From: Brachypterus glaber
Taxonomy: Eukaryota; Arthropoda; Insecta; Coleoptera; Kateretidae
Length of the DNA: 64,000 nt
Direction of reading: 5' to 3'
Assembly: GCA_958510825.1 (NCBI GenBank)
Contig: OY294048.1
Location: forward strand, 11,239,589-11,303,588
Below the pieces are notes generated by a model that saw nothing but the letters and a program-made list of their open reading frames with translations, searched no databases and was not told the origin of the DNA. Made by a program: the position numbers and the translations under genes. This document shows, in pieces, positions 42,896-53,142 of the stretch. Within the stretch, counting starts at the first letter, position 1. Each line of letters begins with the position of its first letter.

Positions 42896-43982
42896 ATTTG
42901 TTAGTTTTAATATAAGTATATGTTGATAAACGAGAAAGCTTTCATAACTTCTCAGTATATTTTCACCTATTTCCTAGAACAACATTTCGTGCCATATAAC
43001 CATTAACTTTATATTAATTAATAATTTAAAAATATTGTTATAATGTATAGTTTTATCTAGGTAAAAGGCAAAAATAGGTTATTTTTAAAAGCCTACAATC
43101 ATGATTATGTTTTGAAAGGAAACGAAAAAAATGTTAGTTAAATAATTTTTAAAATTTGCTGAAAACCCTCAGGTAACATATTTAACGGTTTTTTGTAACA
43201 ACTATAATAATTTCTAAAAATCATATTTATTTATTTTTATCCCATAAGCCTATTAGAAAGTAAATTTTTTACAAATTGAGCAGATATCGCCACTAGGCAC
43301 TAATTTGAAACGTTATGAAAAGGAAAGTTGTGTGATGACGTGAATAGGAAACCTGCATAATTTATTAAAGTTTGAAAGTCTGTATCTCCAAAACGTTATA
43401 TTCTAGCAAAAACATGTATATAGCTTTTTTTATAGGGCTTAAAAAACAATTTTTTGAAATCGGGTTATAAATACGTGAGATATGCTAAAAAAACCTTTTA
43501 CTGCTTTAAACGCCAATATCTCGAAAACAATACATGTTAGGAAAAAATAGTTGTAACATTTGTTGACCATTTTAAAATTATCTTTCATATTATTATCTTT
43601 CATATACGTGCTAAAATTAATAATAATTGCCTTAACTTACAAATTTTGTAACGTACGTAACGCGCACATAAACTGCATTATTTGTATTGCCTAATTGATT
43701 ATTAAAATTAAACTAAAAGATACAAAAAAGTGCCTGTTAGGATTCTAACCTAAAATACAAATAAATGAACTACAGAGTAATTTTCTGAGACCTAAATTAA
43801 GATGTACGAACGTAACATACGTAACTACGGAATTACCTTATTTTGGCTCTATACCCAGTTTTATACAAAAAAAACAGTCTAGAACTTTAGATAATTAACC
43901 TAGAGTTCAAATTCAAAAGTCTTTATTTCAAAGCGTTCTTTAGTTATTGTGGTCAAATTTTCTCGGACGCACAATGCAATCT

Positions 43983-43983
<1 letters not shown>
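42896..43983. other. Mostly unassigned AT-rich stretch
   Basis: Near 43905-43975 there is a diverged GACA-family ending (GCGTTCTTTAGTTATTGTGG, then TCTCGGACGC). No gene recognised. Confidence 0.4.

Positions 43984-44022
<39 letters not shown>
43984..44022 (-). repeat. (TAAA)n tail of the minus-strand LINE
   Basis: A run of about nine TTTA units on the plus strand sits just beyond the 3' UTR of the LINE at 44236-45253 and is read as its tail. Confidence 0.8.
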
Positions 44023-44235
44023 TCTACGGGATAGCCCCATTACAGTAATTTTACAAAGATTATAATAATAGTATTTAACAAATACGTAGGTTCTTAAATC
44101 TAAATTAACTTATAAAATATAAAACTTAAAAAATAAACAAAATATGTAAAAAACATAAAAAAAACATAAAAAAAATAATTGAAGAAAAATTAATATAAAA
44201 TACAGATACTATAAGAATAAATGCAAAAAGTTAGT

Positions 44236-45253
44236 TTATTGATTTTGGAATGAACGAATAGCAAATTTGAATTTTCGTATATTAATTGAGAATGGATCAA
44301 TATTTGAGTCATTTAGAAATGATAAGGCCGAATTAATTGGAGTTAGAGTTGCATAGTTAGTAGCATGCCATGGAATAAAAAAAGTATTTTGAGTACCCCT
44401 AGTATTTCTAGGCGAAACATAAAAATTTATTTTACCAAGTAGATCGGGACAATCAACCTGACCATTGATTAACTTATGCACAAAGCAACTATTAGCCAAA
44501 ACTCTTCTATTTTCCAGTGTTTCAATACCGGTAGTTTTTTCAATCCAGAAGTAATTATGATCTTATATTCTGAAATTCATTTTAAAAGCTAGAACTCGCA
44601 AAAATGTGTGTTGAACTTTTTCTAAAATATATTTATCCTGAGCAGTATATGGAGACCAAATCAGGGGACAATATTCTAAATTAGATCTTATCAAGGATTT
44701 ATAAAGCACAGTTAAAGTGTGTGTATAAAGTTCCAGACAGTTACGCATTACAAATCATGGGAGGCATAGCGTAGTGGCTAGCGCGTATGCATAGCAAGTC
44801 TACTATCGTGAGTTCGATTCTCACTGGCGCCGATTTGCCTTCTTCAGTTAATTAATAATTGAAATTTGTCGAAGGCGATAAGTGAAACGGACACTCCCTA
44901 GAAACTGGTTCGAAAGTCAGCATAAGCCGGTGGTTCCCTCTACTACTAGCCCACACAAGTCCTGGACTTAGGGGATGCTTACTTAAGTAGAATAGTACGA
45001 GGTTAAACAAACATGTAATGTAATGTAATCCAAGAAGTTTATTTGCTTTTTTGGCTATAATATTAATATGTTAACTAAAATTTAAGTTTTCATTAAATAT
45101 GACACCCAGATCTTTTATGGATGAACTATATTTTAAAGTTACGTTATTGATTTGGTAATTAGATTCTAATTTTTTCCGACCCCTAAAAAAACTAATATAA
45201 CAACACTTATTAGTATTAAGCCTAAGATTGTTTTTAGATCGACAGACCGACAT
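44236..45253 (-). pseudogene. LINE ORF2 C-terminal half, split by a SINE
   Basis: Minus-strand fragments join into one reverse-transcriptase end. 45253-45045: LRLNTNKCCYISFFRGRKK, SSIKDLGVIFNENLNFS, a stop, then HINIIAKKANKLLG. After the SINE the frame resumes FVMRNCLELYTHTLTVLYKS, IRSNLEYCPLIWSPY, LEKVQHTFLRVLAFK; then one in-frame stop near 44565 and WIEKTTGIETLENRRVLANS, FVHKLINGQVDCPDLLGKIN to the end at 44236. Palm motifs before the KDLG segment are missing (5' truncation). At least two nonsense codons: dead. Confidence 0.85.
44757..45026 (+). mobile_element. tRNA-derived SINE inserted in the LINE
   Basis: The head has A box TAGCGTAGTGG (44767-44777) and B box GAGTTCGATTC (44810-44820). 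The body (TGGCGCCGATTTGCCTTCTT, AAGCCGGTGGTTCCCTCTAC, AGCCCACACAAGTCCTGG) matches the truncated copy at 21942. It ends in TGTAA repeats. AATC lies at both junctions (44753-44756, 45027-45030). Removing the SINE restores the LINE reading frame, so it inserted after the LINE. Confidence 0.87.
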
Positions 45254-45264
45254 ACCAACAGAGA

Positions 45265-45400
45265 GAATTTTGTTTTAACGGAAATCATATTACTTGGATA
45301 TCAAACTTCGAAAAACTTAAAAAAAAGCAATGAAAGTTTTCGATATATTTTTACTAACGCAATATTTTCCTAGGGGAAAGTAATATTACCATTATGTAAA
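45265..45400 (+). repeat. GACA-family end fragment
   Basis: The reverse complement carries ATTACTTTCCCCTAGGAAAA, GCGTTAGTAAAAA and CATTGCTTTTTTTTAAG, matching 22780-22860. Confidence 0.55.
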
Positions 45401-45910
45401 ATGAGTAAAGTAGATAAATGGAATTTAAAAAAAATACCCCTTATGATGCTATCACGTGTGAAGGGTGATTTATTTTCCATTAAATTCAAGAAAACAGAGA
45501 TATCCGAGAAGATATCCTACAGTAATTTAGTAAATTTCACTCCAGTTTTTGCCTAGTTCAAGTTTTTGGCAAGTGAGACTATTCTTGGCAACATAATACC
45601 TTAAAAGCCATTATATATTTTTTAGCTGGGAGCTGCGGGAGCAAGCTTACCTAAGCAATGATGTAGTGTGGTAAAATCTACGACGCCCTCAATTACGCAC
45701 AGTGGTTCAAAATCGAAATTTTATGTACAATCACAATTTCAATTAAGATTGCTATTATTTTATTATGAAGATATGTAATATAACTCCCGTGCATAAAAAT
45801 AATCGTAATTCAAAGTTAGACTTGAATTGTATTCAAGTTAAAAATAATTTGACTACAAAATAAGAAAATTTTAAATGATATATTTTTCTCATATACTGTA
45901 TTACTTATTT
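45401..45910. other. Unassigned stretch
   Basis: No feature recognised. Confidence 0.4.
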
Positions 45911-46550
45911 ATATACACTGCCAATAAAAAAGCTTTCCATTTTACCACCTGCGCGTAAAATAGATTTTTTATTATCAGATTCACTTCCAGCAACCTCAAA
46001 AACGTCAATATACCAATTTTCACAAAAATGACCCCTCCCCACCCCTAAGGGGGTGGGTTTCAAAAAATATATTTCCTGATTCATTTTTATCAACCTCAAA
46101 AACCCCTATCTACAAATTTTCACGAAAATTTGGAAAACATTTCAAAATATTTAGTTAGAGAAATTTTATTATCAGATTCAATTTCAGCAACCTTAAAAGC
46201 CTCTATATAGCAATTTTAATTTTTTTCTAAAAAAATGTATTTTTCCCCATTTGCCCCCCTTGCCGCACGCCAATGTTCACCAAAAACAATCCTGAGCGAG
46301 AACTTTTGGTAACATACCTGTATGCCAATATTCAAGTCTCTAGCTTAAAGCGTTCTTAAGTTATCGTGCTTACAAGATTTCCCGGACAGACCGATCGACC
46401 GATCGACCGACAATTTTTTTTTTTTGCTTGAAATTGATTTATATCGACATAAAACGTCATAAAACGCAAAAATTGAAAATTTTTACACGAATACAAGGCT
46501 TTCCGAAATTTTGAAAAATTTCAACATGGGAAAGCAATAGAGATAATAGT
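45911..46550 (+). mobile_element. Most complete copy of the CACTGCC...GACA element
   Basis: Starts CACTGCCAATAAAAAAGCTT and holds two CCTCAAAAAC modules with TATACCAATTTTCACAAAAA, the palindrome CCCCTAAGGGGGTGGG, then GCGTTCTTAAGTTATCGTGC, GGACAGACCGATCGACCG and a 3' part ending AACATGGGAAAGCAATAG. Start and end share AAAGC/GGAAAGC in inverted sense. It links the module family and the GACA-tail family into one non-coding element of about 640 bp. Confidence 0.6.
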
Positions 46551-46554
46551 ATAT

Positions 46555-46770
46555 TATTTAATGAGTGTATAATATTTGCTATTAATCAATGAGGGTGGAT
46601 TTTGTGAAACGAGCCGAGAGGCGAGTGGCCTAATCACCCAAATGTTTAATAGCTATTATACACGAGTAGAATACTATACTTTCTCCACGGCTGTTTTTAA
46701 GTTTATTTTTACAGACCTGTGATTAATAGGCCTATTAATCACGGCCGTGGATAAAAAATATTACTAAAGT
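46555..46770 (-). repeat. Single-unit relative of the 153-bp array element
   Basis: Reverse complement of the hairpin at 2699-2820 (AATGAGTGTATAATA, GCTATTAATCAATGAGGGTG, GAGTAGAATACTATACTTT), followed by one diverged 153-type unit (TCCACGGCTG, TTAATAGGCCTATTAATCAC, GGCCGTGGATAAAAA). Confidence 0.82.
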
Positions 46771-46989
46771 TTATACCTACGCGTACCGAGATATAGTTTC
46801 CTAAGGAAAGAATTAAAAACCGAAAAATATTATAATAGGTAACATCCGATTTTTGTTTCATAAACCCGCTGCTGTTTTGATTTTAAAATTTATATTGACA
46901 AGATTAAGATTAAAATTACTGAAAAAGCGGTACTAAAATGTATTTTAACAGCTATAACAGAACAATAAATCTTTTTACCGTACCTACAT
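46771..46989. other. Unassigned stretch
   Basis: No feature recognised. Confidence 0.3.
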
Positions 46990-47400
46990 ACAGGGTGATC
47001 AATAACTGGCATGCCAAAATTTAAGAGGTGATTCTTCATCCAGAAATATAAAAAAAGTTCCTGTAAAGGTTGGTCCACAAATGAGCCCTAAGGGAGCTAC
47101 GGCCCTTTAAAATTGTAATAAAAACAAGGTTTTTAATTAATAACTCTGGTACCCTTTAAGCTAGAGCGACGAGCTTTTTTATGTATACTAGTATTAATAA
47201 GGGAAATATGTTTATGTTAATTTATTTATTTATCCATTATTTATACATTTATCCAGAGGCGTCCCTAGACGGAAAAATGTATCAGGCTTAAAACATTTTT
47301 GCCCCAAACTGTTTTATGTGTACTTTTTTTGTTTGTAAAAAATATGGATTCCTTAAGAAAGATACATAAAAAATGTCACATAAAGCTAACCTCAGTGGTA
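46990..47400 (+). repeat. GGGAGCTAC-family element, plus orientation
   Basis: CAGGGTGATCAATAACTGGC, AAGAGGTGATTCTTC, AGTTCCTGTAAAGGTTGGTC, GAGCCCTAAGGGAGCTACGG, then TACTAGTATTAATAAGGG and TGCCCCAAACTGTTTTAT. The reverse complement of this whole order is at 55740-56098. Confidence 0.7.
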
Positions 47401-48045
47401 GAATCGATCGCTTACTTTGGCTGCCAGCGAAATACAACAAACAGCTGAAATTTGACAGAAGGTGTTAACAGTTAAACGCCCTAATGGTTTTACAAACTTT
47501 TCACAAACTTTATTTCATGGTTTTAGCCAAATTTCGCTGCCTTTTGCTGAGCTCTATTGAACGCAACTATTGCCTTTTAAAACTAGTATCTTAATATACT
47601 ATTTTATACACCTCCTGTAAATAAAATGCTAGAGAGAATTAACTTTTTTTATTAACAAAAAACATTTAAACAGAAATCGTTTTTGCATGTGTAAATTTTC
47701 TCGTTCCATAGATAAAAATGGCAATATATTTTCAGGACAAAAAAATAGATTCATTTCTCTGACTATGATATTGTATTATATTTGTAAACACGTAGAGAAC
47801 ATAAATTTAATATCTTTATCCACTCGTAGACATAATAAAAGTTATGTTATATAGTTTTTATAGAAGCCGTTTATTGAATTTTTTAACAAGTTTTATTTCA
47901 TTCAAGTTGTTTATTGCAAATAAAAAACCTGAGTAGGTTGCCAAATTCAAAAAATGTATTTTTTTTCCAAAAATGATACACTTAAAATAAAAAGTGAAAA
48001 AAAAAGTTATTTTAATTCCTTTAATCCCTTACCCCTGCGATTTTT
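47401..48045. other. Unassigned AT-rich stretch
   Basis: No feature recognised. Confidence 0.4.
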
Positions 48046-48195
48046 AACAAAAATTATCCCAGTCGAGAACTCTGGATAAGACCTATTTTTAAAATATAAA
48101 ATCTTTAGCTCAAAAGGTTCTTAAGTTATCGTGGTCACAAATTTTTCGAGACAGATAGTCCGACAGCCCAACAGACAGCTGGTACAGGTTCATAT
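48046..48195 (+). repeat. GACA-family ending
   Basis: GTTCTTAAGTTATCGTGGTC, ACAAATTTTTCGAGACAGAT and AGTCCGACAGCCCAACAGAC match the ending at 46345-46410. Confidence 0.6.
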
Positions 48196-48654
48196 TTAAT
48201 TTATTTACTCGAAATATATAGTATAAAGAAAAAATGTAATCAGTAGTATAGTACAGAGTACAATATACAATACAATATACAATTATAAATTATTATTATT
48301 AATAATATACAAAAAATATATGTACAGGGTGATGCAAATTTTACTACAAATTATTTTTTTTCTTTTACTTTTATTTCATTGTGTATTATTTTGTATATAT
48401 TGTAATGCATATTTATAATTTTGGCGAAGGCGCAACTGTTACTTTTAATATCTTGTTAACAATTTTTTTTTAATAGATACCTTTTATTTAACTTTTGTTA
48501 ACAGTACGGTATACCGGTAGTAAAAATTCTTGGATAAAAACTTTGAAAATGTCCCGTCCGTCCGTCTGTCCGTTTTTTAAATAAAGAATATACCATTTAA
48601 TGGAATGCGAATCATTACATTGTTAATTTTAAGGAACAGCAAGTTCCAAAAACC
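48196..48654. other. Unassigned; GACGG-type run near 48550
   Basis: TCCCGTCCGTCCGTCTGTCC near 48551-48570 is another GACA-family tail, inverted. Otherwise nothing recognised. Confidence 0.4.
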
Positions 48655-49001
48655 AAAATTTTTGAAGAAGAAGAAGAAGAAGAAGAAGAAGAAGAAGAAG
48701 AAGAAGAAGAAGAAGAAGAAGAAGAAGAAGAAGAAGAAGAAGAAGAAGAAGAAGAAGAAGAAGAAGAAGAAGAAGAATCATTGCATATCTTCACGGCTTG
48801 TTTAAACGTTTAATTTAAAAGCAGTTATTGACAAAAAGTTATGTTCTGGTTTGGACAAAATTTTTGAAGAAGAAGAAGAAGAAGAAGAAGAAGAAGAAGA
48901 AGAAGAAGAAGAAGAAGAAGAATCGTTGCATATCTTCGCGGCTTGTTTAAACGTTTAATTTAAAAGCAGTTATTGACAAAAAGTTATGTTCTGGTTTGGA
49001 C
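48655..49001 (+). repeat. Tandem duplication, each unit with a (GAA)n array
   Basis: Unit 1: AAAATTTTTGAAGAAG, (GAA)n to 48777, AATCATTGCATATCTTCACG, ending GGTTTGGAC near 48856. Unit 2: the same order with (GAA)n to about 48921 and AATCGTTGCATATCTTCGCG, ending near 49001. The units differ mainly in array length. The 66-codon poly-lysine frame here is an artefact of the array. Confidence 0.85.
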
Positions 49002-49495
49002 TCTTGGACAGCATAATTAGATTACCCGACCTAAACTCTAGACAAACATACGTGTAAGTCCAAACGAGACGTGTACACGGATGTTTAAGTAGTATTGTTG
49101 AGGTGTGAACGTCCCTTTGACTCTCCTTCTTATATTAATTCAATTTGAAGTGATAAAGTCTAATTAAGTAAGCTTAAACTTTTTTGTTTACCAAGCAAAT
49201 ATTTGCCGTACACAAACCAAATATTTTATTATAAAACTTTTATACTTTAATAAAGTCTAATATAATAATAGCATTATTAAACACTTTGGGTAAACCATAT
49301 TAGCCGCAAGCTTATAAACATAATATTATTTTCTCAATATTCTTGTTTACGTTTTGTGAGCTTATTAGTAATTTTCTATATTATATTAATAAGGAAAATA
49401 ACACATGCACACAAAATAAATGGTCATATTGGACCCTGAGGTCTCAAAACGACAATTTGAGATAAGAAAATGCGTGAAACATAGAGATTGGACTT
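49002..49495. other. Unassigned stretch
   Basis: GTAAGTCCAAACGAGACGTG near 49051 repeats the GTCCAAAC phrase. No gene seen. Confidence 0.4.
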
Positions 49496-49725
49496 ACCTT
49501 GATGTTAGATGTTCTTGTGATGTCTGAGCTCAGAAGTGGTGATGGGGGGCTTCTATCTCTATATTCAGTAACGCGAAAATGTTGTGTTGAAGTGGAACTG
49601 TATATCATAGATGGTATCTATAATCTCCTTTTTGCATAGCGAGTGACCGAAACAGCAATGGCCGGCGGCGATATTGATTGATAATATCGAGAGTACGCGC
49701 TGCGTCCCGAACTAATTACTCCCAG
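49496..49725 (-). promoter_or_regulatory. Candidate promoter plus untranslated first exon of a host gene
   Basis: One of the least AT-rich non-repeat stretches. On minus it has CGCAGCGCGTACTC, GCCGCCGGCCATTGCTG and GTTTCGGTCACTCGC, and ends at a strong 5' splice-site match, ATCAAG/GTAAGT (GTAAGT is the complement of 49492-49497). No long frame crosses it: an ATG near 49637 stops after about ten codons. So if it is an exon it is untranslated. Downstream coding exons would lie at lower coordinates; none was recognised. Could equally be unique non-functional DNA. Confidence 0.28.
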
Positions 49726-49730
49726 ACGAG

Positions 49731-49964
49731 ACAAACATTTCTATACGTTTGGACTTTTTGGGGTCGCTGAATCCTAATCTGATGTTGGTTTGACGGTCAA
49801 GTCGCATTTAATTGCTTACCTCAAAAATCAAAAAAGTGATAAAATGTTTCAACTTTTATCACTTCTTTGAGGTTAGGAACAAAATGCGACCTGACCGAGT
49901 CAAAATAACCCCAGGTTTGGATTTAGCGACCCCAAAAACATATATAATGTTTGTCTCGTCTGGG
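49731..49964. mobile_element. 234-bp foldback MITE, CCCAGACGAGACAAACAT ends
   Basis: Perfect 18-bp terminal repeats CCCAGACGAGACAAACAT and complement. Arms carry GTTTGGACTTTTTGGGGTCG, CTGAATCCTAATCTGATG and GCATTTAATTGCTTACCTCA, with imperfect partners on the right (AGCGACCCCAAAAAC; GAGGTTAGGAACAAAATGCG). Compact version of the foldback type at 2848, 13655 and 29796. Confidence 0.88.
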
Positions 49965-49989
49965 GAACCAGACCTTTTTTGTGTGCCTG

Positions 49990-50190
49990 TATATTTATTT
50001 CTCAAAAAAAGTGAAACATTTTTATTACTTTTTTAAACGTCTCCATGTTTTATATGTAAAACAGATGATTTCTGTCGGTCTGTCAGTCTGTTAATCTATA
50101 AGTCTGTCGTTCTATCGTTCTAATGTTCTGTCCTTCTGTCATACTATGGTTCTGTCGGTCTGTCGCTCTGTCGTTCTGTCGGTTGATTTT
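49990..50190 (-). repeat. GACA-family copy, part 1 (split by LINE DNA)
   Basis: ACATTTTTATTACTTTTTTA, AACGTCTCCATGTTTTATAT and a degenerate TCTGTCGN run to about 50183 match 22830-22960. The family sequence resumes at about 51055. Confidence 0.6.
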
Positions 50191-50400
50191 AATGAAATTG
50201 CACTGGCTTAAATATGAAATTTTCTGTTGAAAAACCGGCGTAAAGGCTATTGTATAATAATAATACTGTTTTTAAATAGAAAAGCTCATATTTAGGCCCG
50301 TGAAGTTTTCAATGGAGGCGCCTTTGCAAATTGAAAAAATATTGGGGTTTCAGACTTTTCTCATTAGAGGGCCTAGGTGCCTGACGTGCATGTCAAACTC

Positions 50401-50970
50401 CGTGAATGACAGACAGACAGTGGTGTTCGGTGATGCATAGATCTAGAAGCTCTATAGAGCTTCTTTCTTATGGGATATCTCTAAGAAATGTTCTAACTCT
50501 GCGCATGTTACGCAGAGATCGAATGTTTATATGCAGCACATTTAATCTAGGACCTCTGAGTTCTTCTGGTTTGATTTTGTCATTAATATTTATTTTATAT
50601 TTATTATTATTTTTAAATGAACTAGAATGAATTAGGTACGATTGTTGGACCAGTTTCTTCTGTACGGTTGTCTATTTTTGAAACCTCGCTGTTGATGCCA
50701 GTTTTTGTTGAAAAGAAAAAGCCATACTTCAATGCCCTCAGGCCAAAGATCAGGGATTAATATTTTGTCCTGTAGTACCTCATCAGCAGCAAGTTTGAAT
50801 GTGTTAAAAGTACCTGCTTTGTTGATCTTGTTCACTGTCTTGAAGCCTATTTTTAATGTATTCATCTTACATTTCTGCAGTGTAGTTCGTATTATATTTT
50901 GATCTATGGTACCACTTTTTCTTTTATACTGCCACCGATTTAAAGCTAAAATTTTTGCCTAAGACCTTGT
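50401..50970 (-). pseudogene. LINE ORF1 end and ORF2 endonuclease start
   Basis: Minus strand. 50970-50632 holds ILALNRWQYKRKSGTIDQN, NTLKIGFKTVNKINKAGTF, FKLAADEVLQDKILIPDLWP and EGIEVWLFLF, then TAA. The WPEG-I-x-V pattern and basic tail fit the C-terminus of an ORF1/gag-like protein of a non-LTR retrotransposon; this is by resemblance only. About 50 bases on, 50581-50401 reads LNVLHINIRSLRNMRRVRTF, one stop, and LLDLCITEHH, the start of an apurinic-type endonuclease (N-x-RSL and C-x-TE motifs). Order ORF1 then ORF2 is as expected for such elements. Broken and incomplete; it interrupts a GACA-family repeat. Confidence 0.62.
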
Positions 50971-51054
50971 TCATTTGTTTTTCAGAAGATTTAGTGTGTG
51001 CTAGGATGTATGTATTTTGAAAGTTTTTACTAAAGTGTTCTTTTTCCGCTTTGA

Positions 51055-51262
51055 TATAAAGGCTTCAAGTTTGGACCATGGGTTGATGATGCAAAGTTCT
51101 AGGTTGGGATTTAATTTTGGTAAAAATTGAGGTGGAGTAGGGTAAAAACAATTTTTTCAAAAAATTTTTTTTTTGTTTAAGATTATTTATCGTTTTACAA
51201 AAAAAGAAAAAAATTTTTTAATTTTTTCTTTCTTTTTGTTTTTGGTTAGAATGAAACTAGGC
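51055..51262 (-). repeat. GACA-family copy, part 2
   Basis: GTTTGGACCATGGGTTGATG, AAAGTTCTAGGTTGGGATTT and GGTAAAAATTGAGGTGGAG match 23010-23095, continuing the repeat interrupted after 50190. Confidence 0.6.
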
Positions 51263-51612
51263 TTTTAGGGGAAACTATTATTTTTGGCAGCAGTATTTGT
51301 TCTTTTTTTTTTAAATTAACTGTAGGAGAAATTATTCTTTTGTTGGCAGCAATATTTTGTATCTACAGGAAAGCGCTAATTCGCTAATTTACATACAAAA
51401 ATAAATTTTATATTAATTAAGTAATTGGAATTAATGTTATATAATCCGGAGGCGAAAATTTGCAATTCTCCGGAGATATATGAGCTGGAACAATGAATGA
51501 ATACGTTGTCAGGGCGGCAAGTATGAAAAGTACTATGTAATTATCAAAACGAACATTTATTATCTTTAGTGACGCCTGGTTATGGCCTTTTAGAATAAGA
51601 TATGTCTGAAGC
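51263..51612. other. Unassigned stretch
   Basis: No feature recognised. Confidence 0.35.
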
Positions 51613-51861
51613 GTCTACACTGATAAAACAGTTTATTTGTGTCAACTAAATATTTGGTTGGATATGGCCAATTAAATTATTTGATTGTGACAATAAATTT
51701 TATTTCTGCCAAATAAACTATTTTGTTACCATTAATAAATCATTTTGAAATTAAAATATTTGTTTACATGAACTAAATATTTATTTGACTCAAATAAAAT
51801 TTGTTACAACCAAATAATTTAATTGGTCATATCCAAATAAATCCTTTTTATTAGTGTAGAC
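51613..51861. mobile_element. 249-bp MITE, GTCTACAC ends
   Basis: GTCTACACTGATAAAA and the complement TTTTTATTAGTGTAGAC form the ends. Arms share TGGATATGGCCAATTAAATT and its partner AATTTAATTGGTCATATCCA, plus CAAATAAACT-type words. A truncated copy lies at 59270-59455. Non-coding. Confidence 0.85.
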
Positions 51862-52960
51862 TGTTTTAGTTGCAATATTTCTGCTAAAAAAGAATACCGG
51901 CTATACGGTAATAAATATTTTATATTTCCCAGAAAATTTTTGAAAATTAATATTTGTTTCGTACCGTAATTTCACACAACAATAGTCCAGAACCACACAA
52001 CTATAGCCCAGCCACAAACTTATAGTCCATGAGCAGCGTATTTAAAAAAAATATGTAAAGCGTGTTGCTGTATACCCCCTATACACCAACTTTCATAAAG
52101 AATTGTAAACATTTAAACATAATTACCCCCGGCCTCCTGGCGGTGGAGTTAAACATGGATTATAGTTGTGTGAAATTACGGTAACTAAAAAGAACGAATT
52201 AAATAATTGTTTGCCGTAAGTAAAGGTATAAAAACTTTTTCTTTTAGTTTTCAACCCTGCTCCACTGAAACTTTGGTTTTTAATTTTTTAATTATTAGTC
52301 TTTAATTTTTGGTTCTTCAAACATAAAAATTATCTTTTTTATGTATTTTTAAGCTAAAAAATCATATATAGTAATATAACTCCAAAAGCGTTACACACTT
52401 AACAGTTTGGGGAATAAAGTCCTGAGACAGGATCCTGTTTAAAGTAAGGATATAAAAATAACATAAAATAATATGCCTTTTTAGAGTTAGATTACATGCA
52501 CAATGTTCTTGCTATAGCACCAAGGTTTCCTGAGTTATTTAATAAAAACTGAATTTTTAAATATACGTGGACTTTTTTTCTATTTCTTTATGTAATAGCT
52601 CCCGTATTTTCTTTTAAGAACACACTGTATCATCCTCTTAACGGACGCACTGACATGCGAGATTCGGGCTTTTGATATGTAGGTAGGAAACCTTTTTTTC
52701 ACTTCAAAAATGGAATATTTTGTTTGGACAACACCCCGAAAAACACCCTATTATATTTTAACTGTTAAATCTTTAGCCAAGAAGGCCATGACTTAAAAAC
52801 AATTATTAATTTTTAATTACTAAATTGCTAGATAGCATTTAGGTCATTAACTTTATTGGCTTAATGGGAGACATGAAATTTATTATTTTAATTAATATAA
52901 TTAATAACTTCTAATAGTTACATCGGCTAGGCAGATCTACTCTTAATTTATTATTTCATC
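51862..52960. other. Unassigned; contains one CCCC-TATATACC module
   Basis: ATACCCCCTATACACCAACT and the palindromic GGCCTCCTGGCGGTGGAG (52073-52148) repeat the module seen at 36075. Otherwise nothing recognised. Confidence 0.4.
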
Positions 52961-52969
52961 AGTCTATTT

Positions 52970-53110
52970 TCTAATAATCGCACAGAGTGATATTGGTAGA
53001 CTGACAGTTTCGAGCTGCTGGACCTCTTCAGTACCAAGAGTCTCCAGATTAGGAGAAGTATGACTAGTTGTCTACATCTAGCAATAGATGGCGCACAAGT
53101 ATACATCAAT
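52970..53110 (-). mobile_element. Hammerhead-bearing repeat, copy 1
   Basis: Shares with 59490-59690: TCTATTTTCTAAT, CAGAGTGATATTGGTAGACT, TTCAGTACCAAGAGTC and ATAGATGGCGCAC. On minus the motif at 52992-53037 has CTGAAGA, a GGTC/GCTC stem with mismatch, and GAAA. An opposite-sense half motif (GACTCTTGGTACTGAAGAG) lies at about 53184-53202. Confidence 0.55.
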
Positions 53111-53111
53111 C

Positions 53112-53114
<3 letters not shown>

Positions 53115-53142
<28 letters not shown>
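53115..53142 (+). repeat. (GAT)n microsatellite
   Basis: About nine TGA units, flanked on both sides by pieces of the hammerhead repeat. Confidence 0.85.

Noticed and set aside
44767..44830. Functional tRNA gene on the plus strand
   Set aside because: Same reasoning; a truncated copy without the head exists at 21942, showing a SINE family.
48605..48805. 66-codon frame with a long poly-lysine stretch
   Set aside because: It is the translation of a (GAA)n microsatellite within a tandem duplication; no protein features outside the array.
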